DNA of 49,709 nucleotides from Nitrososphaerota archaeon. Its GTDB lineage: Archaea; Thermoproteota; Nitrososphaeria; Nitrososphaerales; CADDZS01. Position 1 is the stretch's first letter, and every line of letters starts with the position of its first letter. The notes under the pieces are model-generated. The model did no database searches. It saw only the letters and a program-made list of their open reading frames with translations, and was not told the DNA's origin. This document shows, in pieces, positions 32,524-40,946 of the stretch. Location of the stretch: assembly GCA_027314685.1 (NCBI GenBank), contig DAHVAI010000196.1:1-49709 (forward strand), written 5' to 3'. A program made the translations under genes and the position numbers.

Positions 32524-33144
32524 TCATTCTTCCTTTATGAGACCGGCCCTCTTTAGTATCGACTCCCAATCAATCTTGTAAAGAACGACGCCAAGCACGA
32601 TGAAGAACAAAGAGAACAGGACTGAGAGATCAAAAGCAGAGAGGCCTACGAAGCGTTTCGTGACATCCACTATTCCGAGTATTCCAGCTAGCTCTAGTGA
32701 AATTTCAAACGCACTCTTCGCGAGTTTTGCGATAAAAGTCACGCCAAGCATTGGCGCGAGACTCGCCCTGTTTGCCCCGGCGCCAATGTACACGTAATCA
32801 TCCAGAGGTAGAAGCGGAATGAACGCCGTTATGAAAAGCGCTACATAGAAAGACCTCATACGCAGCCATTCATGAAACAGTCGAATGTTCTTGTTCTTCG
32901 TTAATTCGCGCCTGAATCCGAACGCACCGGTGTACATGACTATCTTTGCGAGTGTGGCACCCACTGCAGTAACTACGACGAACAACATGAAACTTCCGAA
33001 ACTGTAGCCATTAGAAATCAACTCAGTCGTAGCTATGAGAGTGTACGAGGCTCCAAAGAAAGGCGTGGCGTTTGCTGCCAAGGTGATCCCAAACAGCGTC
33101 GCAAGCAGTAGCAGTGAATCAGAAGCCAATTTTAGCGCGCCCAA
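32524..33144 (-). CDS. DedA/VTT-domain membrane protein
   Basis: The 206-residue protein has about five or six hydrophobic segments. The segments ATPFFGASYTLIATTELIS, VTAVGATLAKIVMYTGAFGF and FITAFIPLLPLDDYVYIGAG match the DedA (SNARE-associated, VTT) fold with its two re-entrant loops. The LPLDD motif corresponds to the conserved acidic and proline loop. DedA proteins flip lipid carriers or phospholipids across membranes and support pH and envelope homeostasis. The start is TTG 33144. It is convergent with the two-helix protein gene. The small zinc-ribbon gene upstream on the same strand may share its transcript. Confidence 0.82.
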   Translation of the reverse strand: MGALKLASDSLLLLATLFGITLAANATPFFGASYTLIATTELISNGYSFGSFMLFVVVTAVGATLAKIVMYTGAFGFRRELTKNKNIRLFHEWLRMRSFYVALFITAFIPLLPLDDYVYIGAGANRASLAPMLGVTFIAKLAKSAFEISLELAGILGIVDVTKRFVGLSAFDLSVLFSLFFIVLGVVLYKIDWESILKRAGLIKEE

Positions 33145-33222
33145 GCAATTGTGTCAGTTTATCCTAACTGGAATGCAATACATGACGTTCTCTTCATTGT
33201 AAAATACCGTTGATTAATTTGA

Positions 33223-33522
33223 CTACTGTAGAGTACTTTCGCCATTTGTTTCATCGTCGCGCTCTATCGCCTTAGAGACCGTTTCTATCTGTTTTCCGTT
33301 GATCGGTCTGTTAGTCGCGTAAATGGTCAGACGACCTTTCCGCCCACAATCGAGGCATTCAAACTTCGGCAGGGTCATGGCCACGTGACCCGAGGTATCG
33401 CCTTGCATACTATCAACTCGCTGAAGCCTAGTGCTTTTGCAGTGCGGGCAGACCCTCACATCAACGTACTTTCCCCGTTTCTTAAGCTCCTCAAGATTCT
33501 TTGTGAGCTCATCTATTTTCAT
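33223..33522 (-). CDS. Small zinc-ribbon protein
   Basis: The 99-residue protein starts with a charged helix (MKIDELTKNLEELKKRGKYV), followed by CPHC at residues 25-28 and CLDC near residue 56-59, four cysteines forming one zinc ribbon. Between them is SMQGDTSGHVAMTLPKFE. The tail is hydrophilic. Such archaeal proteins often bind nucleic acids or act with transcription or translation factors, but no specific role can be read here. It begins at ATG 33522 and is divergent from the decayed beta-propeller gene. Confidence 0.75.
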   Translation of the reverse strand: MKIDELTKNLEELKKRGKYVDVRVCPHCKSTRLQRVDSMQGDTSGHVAMTLPKFECLDCGRKGRLTIYATNRPINGKQIETVSKAIERDDETNGESTLQ

Positions 33523-33654
33523 CTGCGGGAAAAACTGATTATTTTGTTCAACTTAATGTTGTCTTTTCCGGGCCTTCTAGAGCAAGATTCAGAATCTGTA
33601 CCTACACAAAGAAGGGTTAAACTAGGGTTTGCGTTGATGCTTGCGTCGTTCTAG

Positions 33655-34480
33655 ATGAACTTTGGAATCAGCCCCGAAGTGAGATACATCTTCGTCTTGG
33701 CCTTGCTCCTCCTTCTGCGGCCAGTTACAGCGATCTCTTATACGTTCACGCTGATGCGCCAACCACCGTTCCTGTCGAAAATGGTCCTAATGTGATTTTG
33801 TTTGATCCCGTAAACGGAGATCTGTATGTGGTAGATTTTGAATTAGGCAACGTGACTGTACTAAGTGGAACTAACAATTCCGTTGTGGCTAGCATAAACC
33901 TTCATCTGTTAAGGTCACCTTGGGAGACTGCCTTAAATCCGTCAAATAACTGTGTCGGTCTTGAACGCGAGCTCTAACGAGCTTGTGACGACCGTGCCGG
34001 TTGGAAAAAGTCCAAACTATCGCGGTAAACACGTGAGTCCGTAAGGCGTTGTTTTCGATCCAAAGAATGGGTATTTCTACGTGACCGCCTGTTTCAGTCA
34101 TTGATGGAAACAATGACACTTTGCTAGGATACTTACCAGCAGGCAATGAACCAAATGAACTTGCATTGGACAATCTTAACTCTAACCTTTACGTGATGAA
34201 TTTGTGGAGGTGGCACGCTGACAGTGATACCAACAGATAATGTTACCATTCAGCCTCCAACTACTCTACTTCCACTTCAACAAGATCGAGCGAATCAGTT
34301 TCGAGCGCAACGAACGCATCATCTAGTAGCACCATTTCAACCCCGCTTACTTCGAGCAGTGTTTTGTCTCAAAGCTCCATAAGTAACAATTTCGACGAGA
34401 TGATTTTCGTTTATGTTGCGATCATCGTACTAATCTCAGCTGTAGCTGGAATCTTTGTGCTTAGAAGACGCACTATCTGA
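33655..34480 (+). pseudogene. Decayed secreted YVTN beta-propeller protein
   Basis: ATG 33655 gives a signal-like start (RYIFVLALLLLLRPV). The next frame gives SYSDLLYVHADAPTTVPVEN and then the propeller blade VILFDPVNGDLYVVDFELGN. After further shifts come SVLNASSNELVTTVPVGKSP, GVVFDPKNGYFYVT and SVIDGNNDTLLGYLPAGNEP. A Ser/Thr-rich stalk, a membrane helix (FVYVAIIVLISAVAGIFVL) and RRRTI end at TGA 34480. The architecture of signal, propeller, stalk and anchor is complete and collinear, but at least four frameshifts or stops break it. YVTN propellers are surface or adhesion proteins in archaea. Confidence 0.8.
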
Positions 34481-34530
34481 AGCAATAGATTTTGTGCAAT
34501 TGTACTATCCGAATCTTGCGCGTGCTAATC

Positions 34531-34538
34531 TAAATATA
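34531..34538 (+). promoter_or_regulatory. TATA box of FAD-linked dehydrogenase
   Basis: TAAATATA is centred about 29 bases upstream of ATG 34564, and no Shine-Dalgarno sequence lies in front of the ATG, so the transcript is probably leaderless. Confidence 0.5.
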
Positions 34539-34563
34539 CGATCCCTGTTTCGACAAGAATTTC

Positions 34564-35976
34564 ATGAGCGCAAGAGTTCAGTTCGACCAAAAATTACGCC
34601 AGGAACTTGGCTCAATTGTAGGCGAAGATTATGTTATAGATGACATTCGTAGGCTTGAGCCATACACGCACGACAGCAGCCCGTTTCCACCGGTTGCTGC
34701 CTGTATGACGCTTAGACCTTCCTCTGCCGAGGAAATTTCGACCATCTTGCGGCTTGCAAATGATCGCAAGTTCAGCGTTAGTGTAAGAGGGCTGGGGCTT
34801 TCCATGACTGGAAGGTCGTCGCTAGACCCACTAAGAACAGTCGTGATAGACACCACGAGGCTGAACAAGATTCACGAGATCGATGAGGGAAACATGGTAG
34901 CTCGATTGGGGTGCGGAGCCGTAATGGGAGATATCGAGCGGGAGCTTGGGAAAAGAGGGCTGTACATCCACACCGTGACTGTGCCGCTGGACTATGTGAC
35001 GCTCGGTGGAGTGCTAAGTGGAGTAGTTGGTGGCGGATTACCGCCAAGAAGACCTATCTACGGCACTGGAATAAACTTCGTACTTGGACTTCGAATCGTG
35101 CTACCACAAGGGAATATCATGTCCACTGGAGCTGGCGGTTCCAATGTTTGCCAGAAGGTCGACTATATCAAGGGCGGCAATGGGCCCGATGTTTTAGGGC
35201 TGTTCATAGGAGATGGTGGTATATACGGCGTGAAGGTTGAAGCAACTCTTCAGATGTTTCCGGAGCCGGTGCAAAAGCAAGGAGGGATTCGGATTTTTAA
35301 GAACTTTAGAGATATGTGGAAGACGCTCTTGAAACTGATGATGTTGGAGCCGCTGCCTTTTTCACGGCTTCGAATTATTGACAGAGGTATAGATTATTCG
35401 ATGGAGTACGTAGTGGAGACTTCGGTGCGTGAAATGCTTCTTGCGTCTGCAGATACTGTCTCAAGGATTGCAATGGAGTGTGGTGGGACCGAAGGCACAG
35501 AGGAAGAGAAGGAAATTGCGACGAAGTTACCCGAGACTTCAGAGATGAGAAGTGAAAAGTTTGTGAAGCATCCGAGATACTACGTGTCATTCATATGCGA
35601 GAGAGGTGGATTTCCTTCGATCTTCAAGGAGGTTAAGGATCTGATCCTTGGAGAGATTTTGAAAAAGGCTCTGGACAAATCTGGAGCAGAAGTAAGGATT
35701 GCCTTCCAGCCGACATTGAGGAATTCGATGTTTTGCACGTTCAACATTCAATTTAATCCTGATAATGAAGATAACAGGTCTGGAATCCTTGCGTTGGGTA
35801 ATCTAGCTTACGAGAAGGTGATCGAACTGGGCGGATCTCCTCAGCCTCATCAAGGATTTGGAGCTGACCTGATGTCACGTTATTGGTCCAAGGAATATCT
35901 CGAGGTAATGTGTAGGATAAAGCGGGTGTTAGACCCCAACCTTGTGTTGAATTCATCAGTTTGGAATCTAGATTAG
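34564..35976 (+). CDS. FAD-linked oxidase, GlcD/D-lactate dehydrogenase type
   Basis: The 470-residue protein has a PCMH-type FAD-binding domain: SVRGLGLSMTGRSSLDPLRT, then LGCGAVMGDIERELGKRGLY, the TLGGVLSGVVGGGLP segment and GADLMSRYWSKEYL near the end. The C-terminal half resembles the FAD-linked oxidase cap domain and ends VLDPNLVLNSSVW, the usual family terminus. Relatives oxidise D-lactate, glycolate or similar 2-hydroxy acids and pass electrons to an iron-sulfur partner. The LutB/CCG protein at 20830-22941 could be that partner, though the genes are 11 kb apart. A leaderless promoter precedes ATG 34564. Confidence 0.85.
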   Translation: MSARVQFDQKLRQELGSIVGEDYVIDDIRRLEPYTHDSSPFPPVAACMTLRPSSAEEISTILRLANDRKFSVSVRGLGLSMTGRSSLDPLRTVVIDTTRLNKIHEIDEGNMVARLGCGAVMGDIERELGKRGLYIHTVTVPLDYVTLGGVLSGVVGGGLPPRRPIYGTGINFVLGLRIVLPQGNIMSTGAGGSNVCQKVDYIKGGNGPDVLGLFIGDGGIYGVKVEATLQMFPEPVQKQGGIRIFKNFRDMWKTLLKLMMLEPLPFSRLRIIDRGIDYSMEYVVETSVREMLLASADTVSRIAMECGGTEGTEEEKEIATKLPETSEMRSEKFVKHPRYYVSFICERGGFPSIFKEVKDLILGEILKKALDKSGAEVRIAFQPTLRNSMFCTFNIQFNPDNEDNRSGILALGNLAYEKVIELGGSPQPHQGFGADLMSRYWSKEYLEVMCRIKRVLDPNLVLNSSVWNLD

Positions 35977-35980
35977 ATGC

Positions 35981-36247
35981 TCATTCGTCCAGCGCGAAAA
36001 GTTCCGTAGCTCGCTGCTTTAATTTAGAGAGGGCTTCGCGGCGCGTCCTGCTCGTTTCATGTGAGAGATCTGTTGCAACGAGAGTTACAAATTCTTCCGG
36101 GCTATGGCTTCTTCGTGCAAAGTCTATTGCCTGTTCTTTGAGATACTTGTACGAGACGTTCTCGTTTGGCATGTCAGGAACCAGTAGTGAGACTACCATG
36201 TTTGGATTGCTGAACAGGTTAGAATCGGGCATTTTTCCTAATGTCAC
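35981..36247 (-). CDS. Hypothetical protein, 88 aa
   Basis: GTG 36247 opens an 88-residue protein; an ATG six codons in (MPDSNLFSNPNM) is an equally good start. It is helical and charged, with NENVSYKYLKEQAIDFARR and a C-terminal RREALSKLKQRATELFALDE. No family is recognised. The 5' end overlaps the preceding minus-strand gene by 29 bases in another frame. This could mean translational coupling or a single gene split by a frameshift. Confidence 0.5.
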   Translation of the reverse strand: MTLGKMPDSNLFSNPNMVVSLLVPDMPNENVSYKYLKEQAIDFARRSHSPEEFVTLVATDLSHETSRTRREALSKLKQRATELFALDE

Positions 36248-36482
36248 TATACTGTAGAGTCCATTTCTTGTTTACTGTTTGGAGAAGCTGCCTATCAATT
36301 TGGGTTTCAATAATCTTGACAAGGTCGTCCTTCTTTATATTCACGCTCTTTGTGAGTAGCCCTATGTTAAAATTGATAAACTCATTCCCAAGGACGAATT
36401 GATCAAGGTATGCATCTAGACTAAACAGCCAGCCTGTTGGATGCACCGATCCGGCCTCGCAGCACTTGGTGGCTCTCTGCAT
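36219..36482 (-). CDS. Hypothetical protein, 87 aa
   Basis: ATG 36482 opens an 87-residue protein with GWLFSLDAYLDQFVLGNEFI, then LLTKSVNIKKDDLVKIIETQ and DRQLLQTVNKKWTLQYSD. No signal peptide or metal motif is clear; two adjacent cysteines lie near the start. I do not recognise it. It overlaps the next minus-strand gene by 29 bases. If the two are one gene, a frameshift would lie near 36235. Confidence 0.5.
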   Translation of the reverse strand: MQRATKCCEAGSVHPTGWLFSLDAYLDQFVLGNEFINFNIGLLTKSVNIKKDDLVKIIETQIDRQLLQTVNKKWTLQYSDIRKNARF

Positions 36483-36632
36483 CTCCCATTGATCGGACCT
36501 GATTGGTGTTTGTATTGTAACGGTTTCCTATATCTTTCTAGTTCCAGGCGGCTATGATTTTCTCCATGAAATATCGAAAGCACCTCTACTCGAGCAAAAA
36601 CTCATATCACGTGCGTAATCAAAGGAGATTCC

Positions 36633-37529
36633 ATGCCGTTTGATCAGAAGCTCAAACAGTTACTGGAAAAGCGACCGCCAAAACCCACAATGCTTACCAA
36701 GGAATCTGTCCGCGAGTACCAGCATCTTGTAATAGATGGTAGGCCCAAGAGTCCTCCGCAACCCGTAGAGATTCGTGACGAAACAGTCAACAGCATACCA
36801 ATCAGAATCCACTACCCAAAGAAAAACGTGAAGCTTCCAGCCATGCTCTGGTTTCACGGCGGCGGCTGGGTTTCAGGAGATCTGACGGATGACGACAGCA
36901 TCTGTGGCGAGATTGCGAGCAGGGTAGGTTGCATCGTAATCTCCGTTGGTTACAGACTTGCACCAGAGCATAAATTCCCCCAACCATTAGAGGATTGTTT
37001 TACGGTACTGAACTGGGCATCTAGCAATAGCAGCATAGATAAAGAGCGTTTGGGTGTTTCAGGCAGCAGCGCCGGCGGAAACCTGGCAGCAGCGCTTGCT
37101 TTGCTCTCGCGCGACAGGAAAGGACCGAAGATTAAGTTCCAGCTACTTGTATGTGGAGCATTTGACTATAATCCTAACACGACTTCATATAAAGAGAACG
37201 CAACAGGTTATGGTCTCGAAGCTACTCAGATGATCTGGTATTGGAAGCAGTACCTCCGCAACGAAAGTGACAGAACGGATCCGTCCGCCGCACCACTTCA
37301 ATCTAGAGACCTGAGCGGACTGCCGCCTGCTCTAATCATTGGCGCAGAGTACGACATTCTTCGTGATGAAGCAAGAGCGTATGCAAAGAGACTATCTGAG
37401 GCAAATGTCAATGCGCAGTACAACGAGTACAGCGGAATGGGCCATTCCTTCGTGAGCATGCGATCATCTCTAGATCAGGGAAAGCTCGCGATGAATAAGA
37501 TAGTTGACACTTTACGAACCTCGCTTTAA
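36633..37529 (+). CDS. Hormone-sensitive-lipase-family alpha/beta hydrolase (esterase)
   Basis: The 298-residue protein has the HSL-type oxyanion motif HGGGW (from H75) and the nucleophile elbow VSGSSAGGN with Ser146. The Asp (EYDILRDEA) and His (GMGHSF) of the catalytic triad lie near residues 240-275. The elbow has Ser where most HSL enzymes have Asp (GDSAGG), so it reads GSSAGG. The enzyme should hydrolyse short- to medium-chain esters in the cytoplasm. ATG 36633 is preceded by GGAGATT, a weak ribosome-binding site. It lies 34 bases upstream of the Nudix gene, which has its own TATA box. Confidence 0.9.
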   Translation: MPFDQKLKQLLEKRPPKPTMLTKESVREYQHLVIDGRPKSPPQPVEIRDETVNSIPIRIHYPKKNVKLPAMLWFHGGGWVSGDLTDDDSICGEIASRVGCIVISVGYRLAPEHKFPQPLEDCFTVLNWASSNSSIDKERLGVSGSSAGGNLAAALALLSRDRKGPKIKFQLLVCGAFDYNPNTTSYKENATGYGLEATQMIWYWKQYLRNESDRTDPSAAPLQSRDLSGLPPALIIGAEYDILRDEARAYAKRLSEANVNAQYNEYSGMGHSFVSMRSSLDQGKLAMNKIVDTLRTSL

Positions 37530-37533
37530 CGCA

Positions 37534-37539
37534 TTTATA
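37534..37539 (+). promoter_or_regulatory. TATA box of Nudix gene
   Basis: TTTATA is located 25-30 bases upstream of ATG 37564, with no ribosome-binding site between, fitting a leaderless transcript independent of the upstream esterase gene. Confidence 0.5.
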
Positions 37540-37563
37540 CGCTAGAGCTCGGTTTCTCAATTC

Positions 37564-38004
37564 ATGAGCAGTACAAAAATAGCAAGACTGACGCCATACG
37601 CTCAAGGTCAGCAACCCGAAGAAGTGGTGCATGTCTCGTCGTTCGCAATCATAAAAAATGGAAACAAATTACTCCTCGTAAAGAGAATCCGACCAGAGTT
37701 CACCGCAGGAAAGTGGACCTTCCCCTCTTCCCTCATCAATATAGGAGAGCATCCCGAGCAAGCGATAAAGAGAGTGATTAAGGAGCAAGTTGGTGCCGAG
37801 GCAAAAAACGTGAAGCTCTTAGAAGTTCAGTCGTACGGCGACAAGCACTGGGATCTCTGCTTTGTCTACAGAGCCGATATCGACTCTATTGGAAAACTCT
37901 CGCAGGACATAGAGAAGGCCGAGTACTTTGATAGGGGTAGTCTCCCGCCAGAGTTCAGAGGAGATCATCTGGAGATACTCCAAAGTCTAGGCTCCAAAGT
38001 CTAG
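37564..38004 (+). CDS. Nudix-fold protein with a degenerate Nudix box
   Basis: The 146-residue protein has a Nudix fold: HVSSFAIIKNGNKLLLVKR at the first strands, then AGKWTFPSSLINIGEHPEQA and KRVIKEQVGAEAKNVKLLEV. The canonical box GX5EX7REUXEEXGU is degraded: the RE-x-x-EE core reads RVIKEQ, so two of the metal-binding acidic residues are missing. It may have lost pyrophosphatase activity or act as a sensor, as in Nudix-related regulators. It is followed by a small winged-helix gene 46 bases downstream. Confidence 0.8.
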   Translation: MSSTKIARLTPYAQGQQPEEVVHVSSFAIIKNGNKLLLVKRIRPEFTAGKWTFPSSLINIGEHPEQAIKRVIKEQVGAEAKNVKLLEVQSYGDKHWDLCFVYRADIDSIGKLSQDIEKAEYFDRGSLPPEFRGDHLEILQSLGSKV

Positions 38005-38050
38005 GGGCAAAGAGATACAGAGTGCGGACCCTCGGCCTTATGATATTCAA

Positions 38051-38236
38051 GTGATCAACTACGTTTCTGAAAAAGGAGGCAAAGTTTTCGAGCAGGGAAT
38101 CAGAACACGGTTCACAATGCCAAAGACCTCTGCCTGGAGACAGCTCAAGAGGTTGGAGCGTTTGGAGTACCTCAAGATCTATAAAATCGACTCGCGAAAC
38201 CAGGTAGAGTTGCTAAGAAAAAGGGAGTCAACTTGA
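38051..38236 (+). CDS. Small winged-helix DNA-binding protein
   Basis: GTG 38051 opens a 61-residue product that is almost only a winged helix: INYVSEKGGKVFEQGIRTRF, MPKTSAWRQLKRLERLEYLK as recognition helix, and IYKIDSRNQVELLRK as wing. The frame is open further upstream, so the first helix may extend beyond the GTG. It resembles the DNA-binding half of archaeal MarR-like or membrane-linked regulators but has no effector or membrane part. It follows the Nudix gene and ends inside the tail of the convergent DUF4382 pseudogene. Confidence 0.55.
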   Translation: MINYVSEKGGKVFEQGIRTRFTMPKTSAWRQLKRLERLEYLKIYKIDSRNQVELLRKREST

Positions 38237-39038
38237 AGCAATTTGCAGCTCTTGGTTTGCCTGTGCCAAGAGAGAAACCCATTCGAGATTTGTAAATCTC
38301 CAAACATCATAAGCGCACTTGAAGCATCCATATGTGCAGATGCGAATGCAATAGATCGCAACTGCAGGTCAGCTGAGATTACTGCGGAAGAATACGTTAG
38401 CGCACTTTGGGTGGAAGATGCCTGCACTTTTAATGCATCTGCAGATGCTGAGAGTGTTTGAACTGAGCTTCCAAGCCCTAAAACGCTCGTTGAAGTTATT
38501 GCGTTCATATCTGACACAAAACTCGTTGACTGTTGCGAAATCGTCTGCACTGATTTTAGAGCTTCATTCACCGTCGCAAGTGACGTCGCGTTTAGTAATG
38601 TGGCTTCAGAGGTGTAGATTTCCCGAAGTGATGTTGATTCGTACTTGGTTGTAGATGCCGCTCTGGACGTCGGCCGATGCGATCGTCTGGCTCAAATTTG
38701 CAGAACTCATCAGGTTCATCGTTCCCTGCGCGTTCATCTGTACCCATCCGTCCGACGAATCCGCTGCGTTATGGATTGCGATTCCATTGTAGGTGACTAT
38801 TGCACTTGATACTCCCGACGCTGCAATTGGTGGATCAGTCATTTGCATTGCAAGCTAGCCCTGCCCTGAACTGGTAGATGTGGTCGTGGGATTGCTTGTC
38901 TGAGTTGTCTGACTTGTTATGCTGAGAGTATCTTGATGTCTAACTATGCATTTGCATCGTAAAGTAACCGCCAACGGCCGCGAAGCCGATGATTGCAATT
39001 ACAACGATGCCTATTGCCGCAGCATATGCTGATTTCAT
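38179..39038 (-). pseudogene. Secreted DUF4382-domain protein pseudogene
   Basis: ATG 39038 gives a signal/anchor segment (MKSAYAAAIGIVVIAIIGFA). A Thr/Ser-rich linker (TSQTTQTSNPTTTSTSSGQG) follows in another frame. After a stop comes MTDPPIAASGVSSAIVTYNG then GWVQMNAQGTMNL and ADVQSGIYNQVRINITSG, which match DUF4382. After another frameshift near 38610 the sequence continues SEATLLNATSLATVNEALKS and a long Ser/Thr/Ala-rich helix. All parts are in order, but at least three lesions interrupt them. Confidence 0.7.
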
Positions 39039-39339
39039 GATAGCCTGTAGCAATAGCATTGACCAAAAGGAACCCCGTGGAACCATCATTCCCGCACGAA
39101 CTGGAACGCCGTTCCAATAACCGTCTTCCTCGTTTCCTGCTGAGAGCCTTCCCAAGGACAGGAATGCCGTGCATAAGAGAGCTGGCACCGAGAAAAGCGG
39201 CGTTGTTTCTATAAAGCGTCAGCAGGAGGAGACATAGATAGTACTGAAAGAGCCCAAAGGGCCACTCTTTAGGTCCAAATGACCCTAACGTCGCGCCTCA
39301 ATAAGCACTTATCAACTCTCTCGCCGCAAGCTCTCCCGC

Positions 39340-39939
39340 ATGAAGTTTTCCCCGTCCAACATATTCTCCGATTTTGAGGGCACCTTCGTCCTGCCAGAGA
39401 TCTCGTACAAAGAGTGGGTACTCCCGAGAGTCGAGGACAAGCCCAAGTTCGAAACAGAATGGGGAAAAAGGCTGGAGCAGGCGAAAAATGAACGAACCAT
39501 GCAGGCCTGGGAGCACTACCTTGACCTGTACTCCGGGTTGTTCACCCTGCAGGATTTCAAAGACATCTCCGCAAAGTACTCTTTGAACAAGATCTTCGCG
39601 TCCTGGTGCGCGAGATTCCTAAAGGCGCACAGCTACGAAGCGGCAAACCTCACCATAGTGACAAGAGGATTTGCTCCAATCACTAGGCACTTTTTCGAGA
39701 GGCAAGATACTAAAAAAGCTCTTGGCGCGCTAAAGATATCCTTGAGGGGCATAATTGGTTCCGAGCCCTTCATAGACAAGCGGGGCGTGATGAAGGGGCT
39801 AAAGTCTGCTGTATATCTGAAGAAGAAATTCATCAAGGACGGTCATGTCATGCTGGGTGACGAAGGCGAGGAAACAGAGTTCGCAAATTATCCCTACTTT
39901 GTAAACTTGGCAAAATGGGGATCAAGCGACAAGGAATAG
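39340..39939 (+). CDS. HAD-superfamily phosphatase-like protein
   Basis: The 199-residue protein has HAD motifs in order: motif I SDFEGTF (D11-x-E13-G-T15), motif II TIVTRGFAPI near residue 107-116, and motif IV MLGDEGEETEF near residue 171-181. The cap segment lies between motifs I and II, as in phosphoserine-phosphatase-like enzymes. The second Asp of the DxDxT motif, the acid/base in phosphatases, is Glu here, which occurs in some archaeal HADs and may alter or slow catalysis. The substrate is unknown. It is followed by an intergenic region with a large palindrome. Confidence 0.75.
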   Translation: MKFSPSNIFSDFEGTFVLPEISYKEWVLPRVEDKPKFETEWGKRLEQAKNERTMQAWEHYLDLYSGLFTLQDFKDISAKYSLNKIFASWCARFLKAHSYEAANLTIVTRGFAPITRHFFERQDTKKALGALKISLRGIIGSEPFIDKRGVMKGLKSAVYLKKKFIKDGHVMLGDEGEETEFANYPYFVNLAKWGSSDKE

Positions 39940-40124
39940 TCCCTAGCAGACCGACTATTATCCCGATGAATCCAAAACCGGCGCCAAGCTTTTCCCAGTC
40001 TTTGTGCATAGAAAGCTCACTTGTCTGGAGCGTTATGCAGTGGAGAAGGATGAGACTTTTTCGTCCCGCTGACCCGATAGTAAATCCTGCTTTTCCGCTT
40101 CGCAAGTATGTCGGGATGCAATGC

Positions 40125-40155
40125 TATAAAAGTTACTGTAAGATTACCGTAACTT
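40125..40155. promoter_or_regulatory. TATA box overlapping a 26-bp palindromic operator
   Basis: TATAAA (40125-40130) runs directly into the palindrome 40130-40155. Its arms are AAGTTAC-t-GTAA and TTAC-c-GTAACTT around a 2-base centre (GA), with one mismatched pair in 26 bases. The palindrome covers the region between the TATA box and the expected transcription start of the gene at 40224, the classic place for a repressor site. The repressor is unknown. Confidence 0.65.
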
Positions 40156-40223
40156 CTGTGGATACTCTGTGTAAAGTGAAAGGCATAAACCCCTACAAAT
40201 TTGAGAAGTGACAGCATTCCCAG

Positions 40224-40946
40224 TTGGTAATCAACCTAAAGAAATTTCAAGCAACAGCGCGAAGGAAATTACAGCTTAAGGGTCCGTTAAAATGGAGCCC
40301 CATAGCGAAGGATAAACAAGTGATTCTGGGCAAGGGATACCTCAATACAAGATCTAGCGGAACCTCTCACGTAATCATGTACTCTGACGTGTCCTTACTT
40401 GATGAAGTGGACGTGTACCACGAACTCTGCAAGGCAAAACTCTACGAGCTGGGATTTTCACCAATAGAAACCGCTGCCCTGAATGTGATGCGCGATTGTA
40501 CTAAGGACGACCCGACGTACATACGCGATGCAAATTCTGCTGTAACTATCGTTTTGGAAACTTTTGCAAACATGATTTTATTCTCTTTCTTCCAGACTGA
40601 ATCGGAAGCAGTGCGGGAACGAATGTCGCTTCGTTTCCAATCTAGTGATGCTCTAACAAACCTACACACCCAGATGGGATTTTGGGGTACAGGAGGAATC
40701 TCGTATCATCTCGCGGCTTCGCTCAGCTCCAACGTGCCCTTTCCCAGAAGACCTGTAGAGAAAGCAATCGAACGGGCTTCCGGCGGCCAAGAAATTCTGA
40801 AAGAGTACGACGTGATTAACTCATTGCTCCAAGAGCTCCCCAAACTTAACTTCAATGGGCTTGAGCGGATTTCTGAGCAAGATGGAATGCAAATAATAGA
40901 TGTTATCGTGCGATTATTCTCCGCAAAAACCGGGCTCGAATGCTAG
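40224..40946 (+). CDS. Zincin-like protein with modified HExxH motif
   Basis: The 240-residue protein contains DVYHELCKAKLYELGF (H66, E67), which has the context of a zinc-metallopeptidase helix (HELxH-x-x-L-x-E), but Lys replaces the second His. Downstream is a helical part with TIVLETFANMILFSFFQTES. No signal peptide is present. The loss of the second ligand suggests a non-catalytic relative or a different metal site. The start is TTG 40224. Its stop TAG is directly followed by the ATG of a methyltransferase, so the two are in one operon controlled by the palindrome at 40130-40155. Confidence 0.65.
   Translation: MVINLKKFQATARRKLQLKGPLKWSPIAKDKQVILGKGYLNTRSSGTSHVIMYSDVSLLDEVDVYHELCKAKLYELGFSPIETAALNVMRDCTKDDPTYIRDANSAVTIVLETFANMILFSFFQTESEAVRERMSLRFQSSDALTNLHTQMGFWGTGGISYHLAASLSSNVPFPRRPVEKAIERASGGQEILKEYDVINSLLQELPKLNFNGLERISEQDGMQIIDVIVRLFSAKTGLEC

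Noticed and set aside
35961..36257. Plus-strand frame of 98 residues over the hypothetical genes at 36 kb
   Set aside because: Its composition is Ser/Arg-rich and unstructured, while the opposite strand shows normal helical coding pattern.
39848..40105. Minus-strand reading frame with a hydrophobic segment (GAGFGFIGIIVGLLGTIP)
   Set aside because: It overlaps the 3' end of the well-supported HAD gene and has no independent evidence; a small membrane protein starting near 40009 remains possible.
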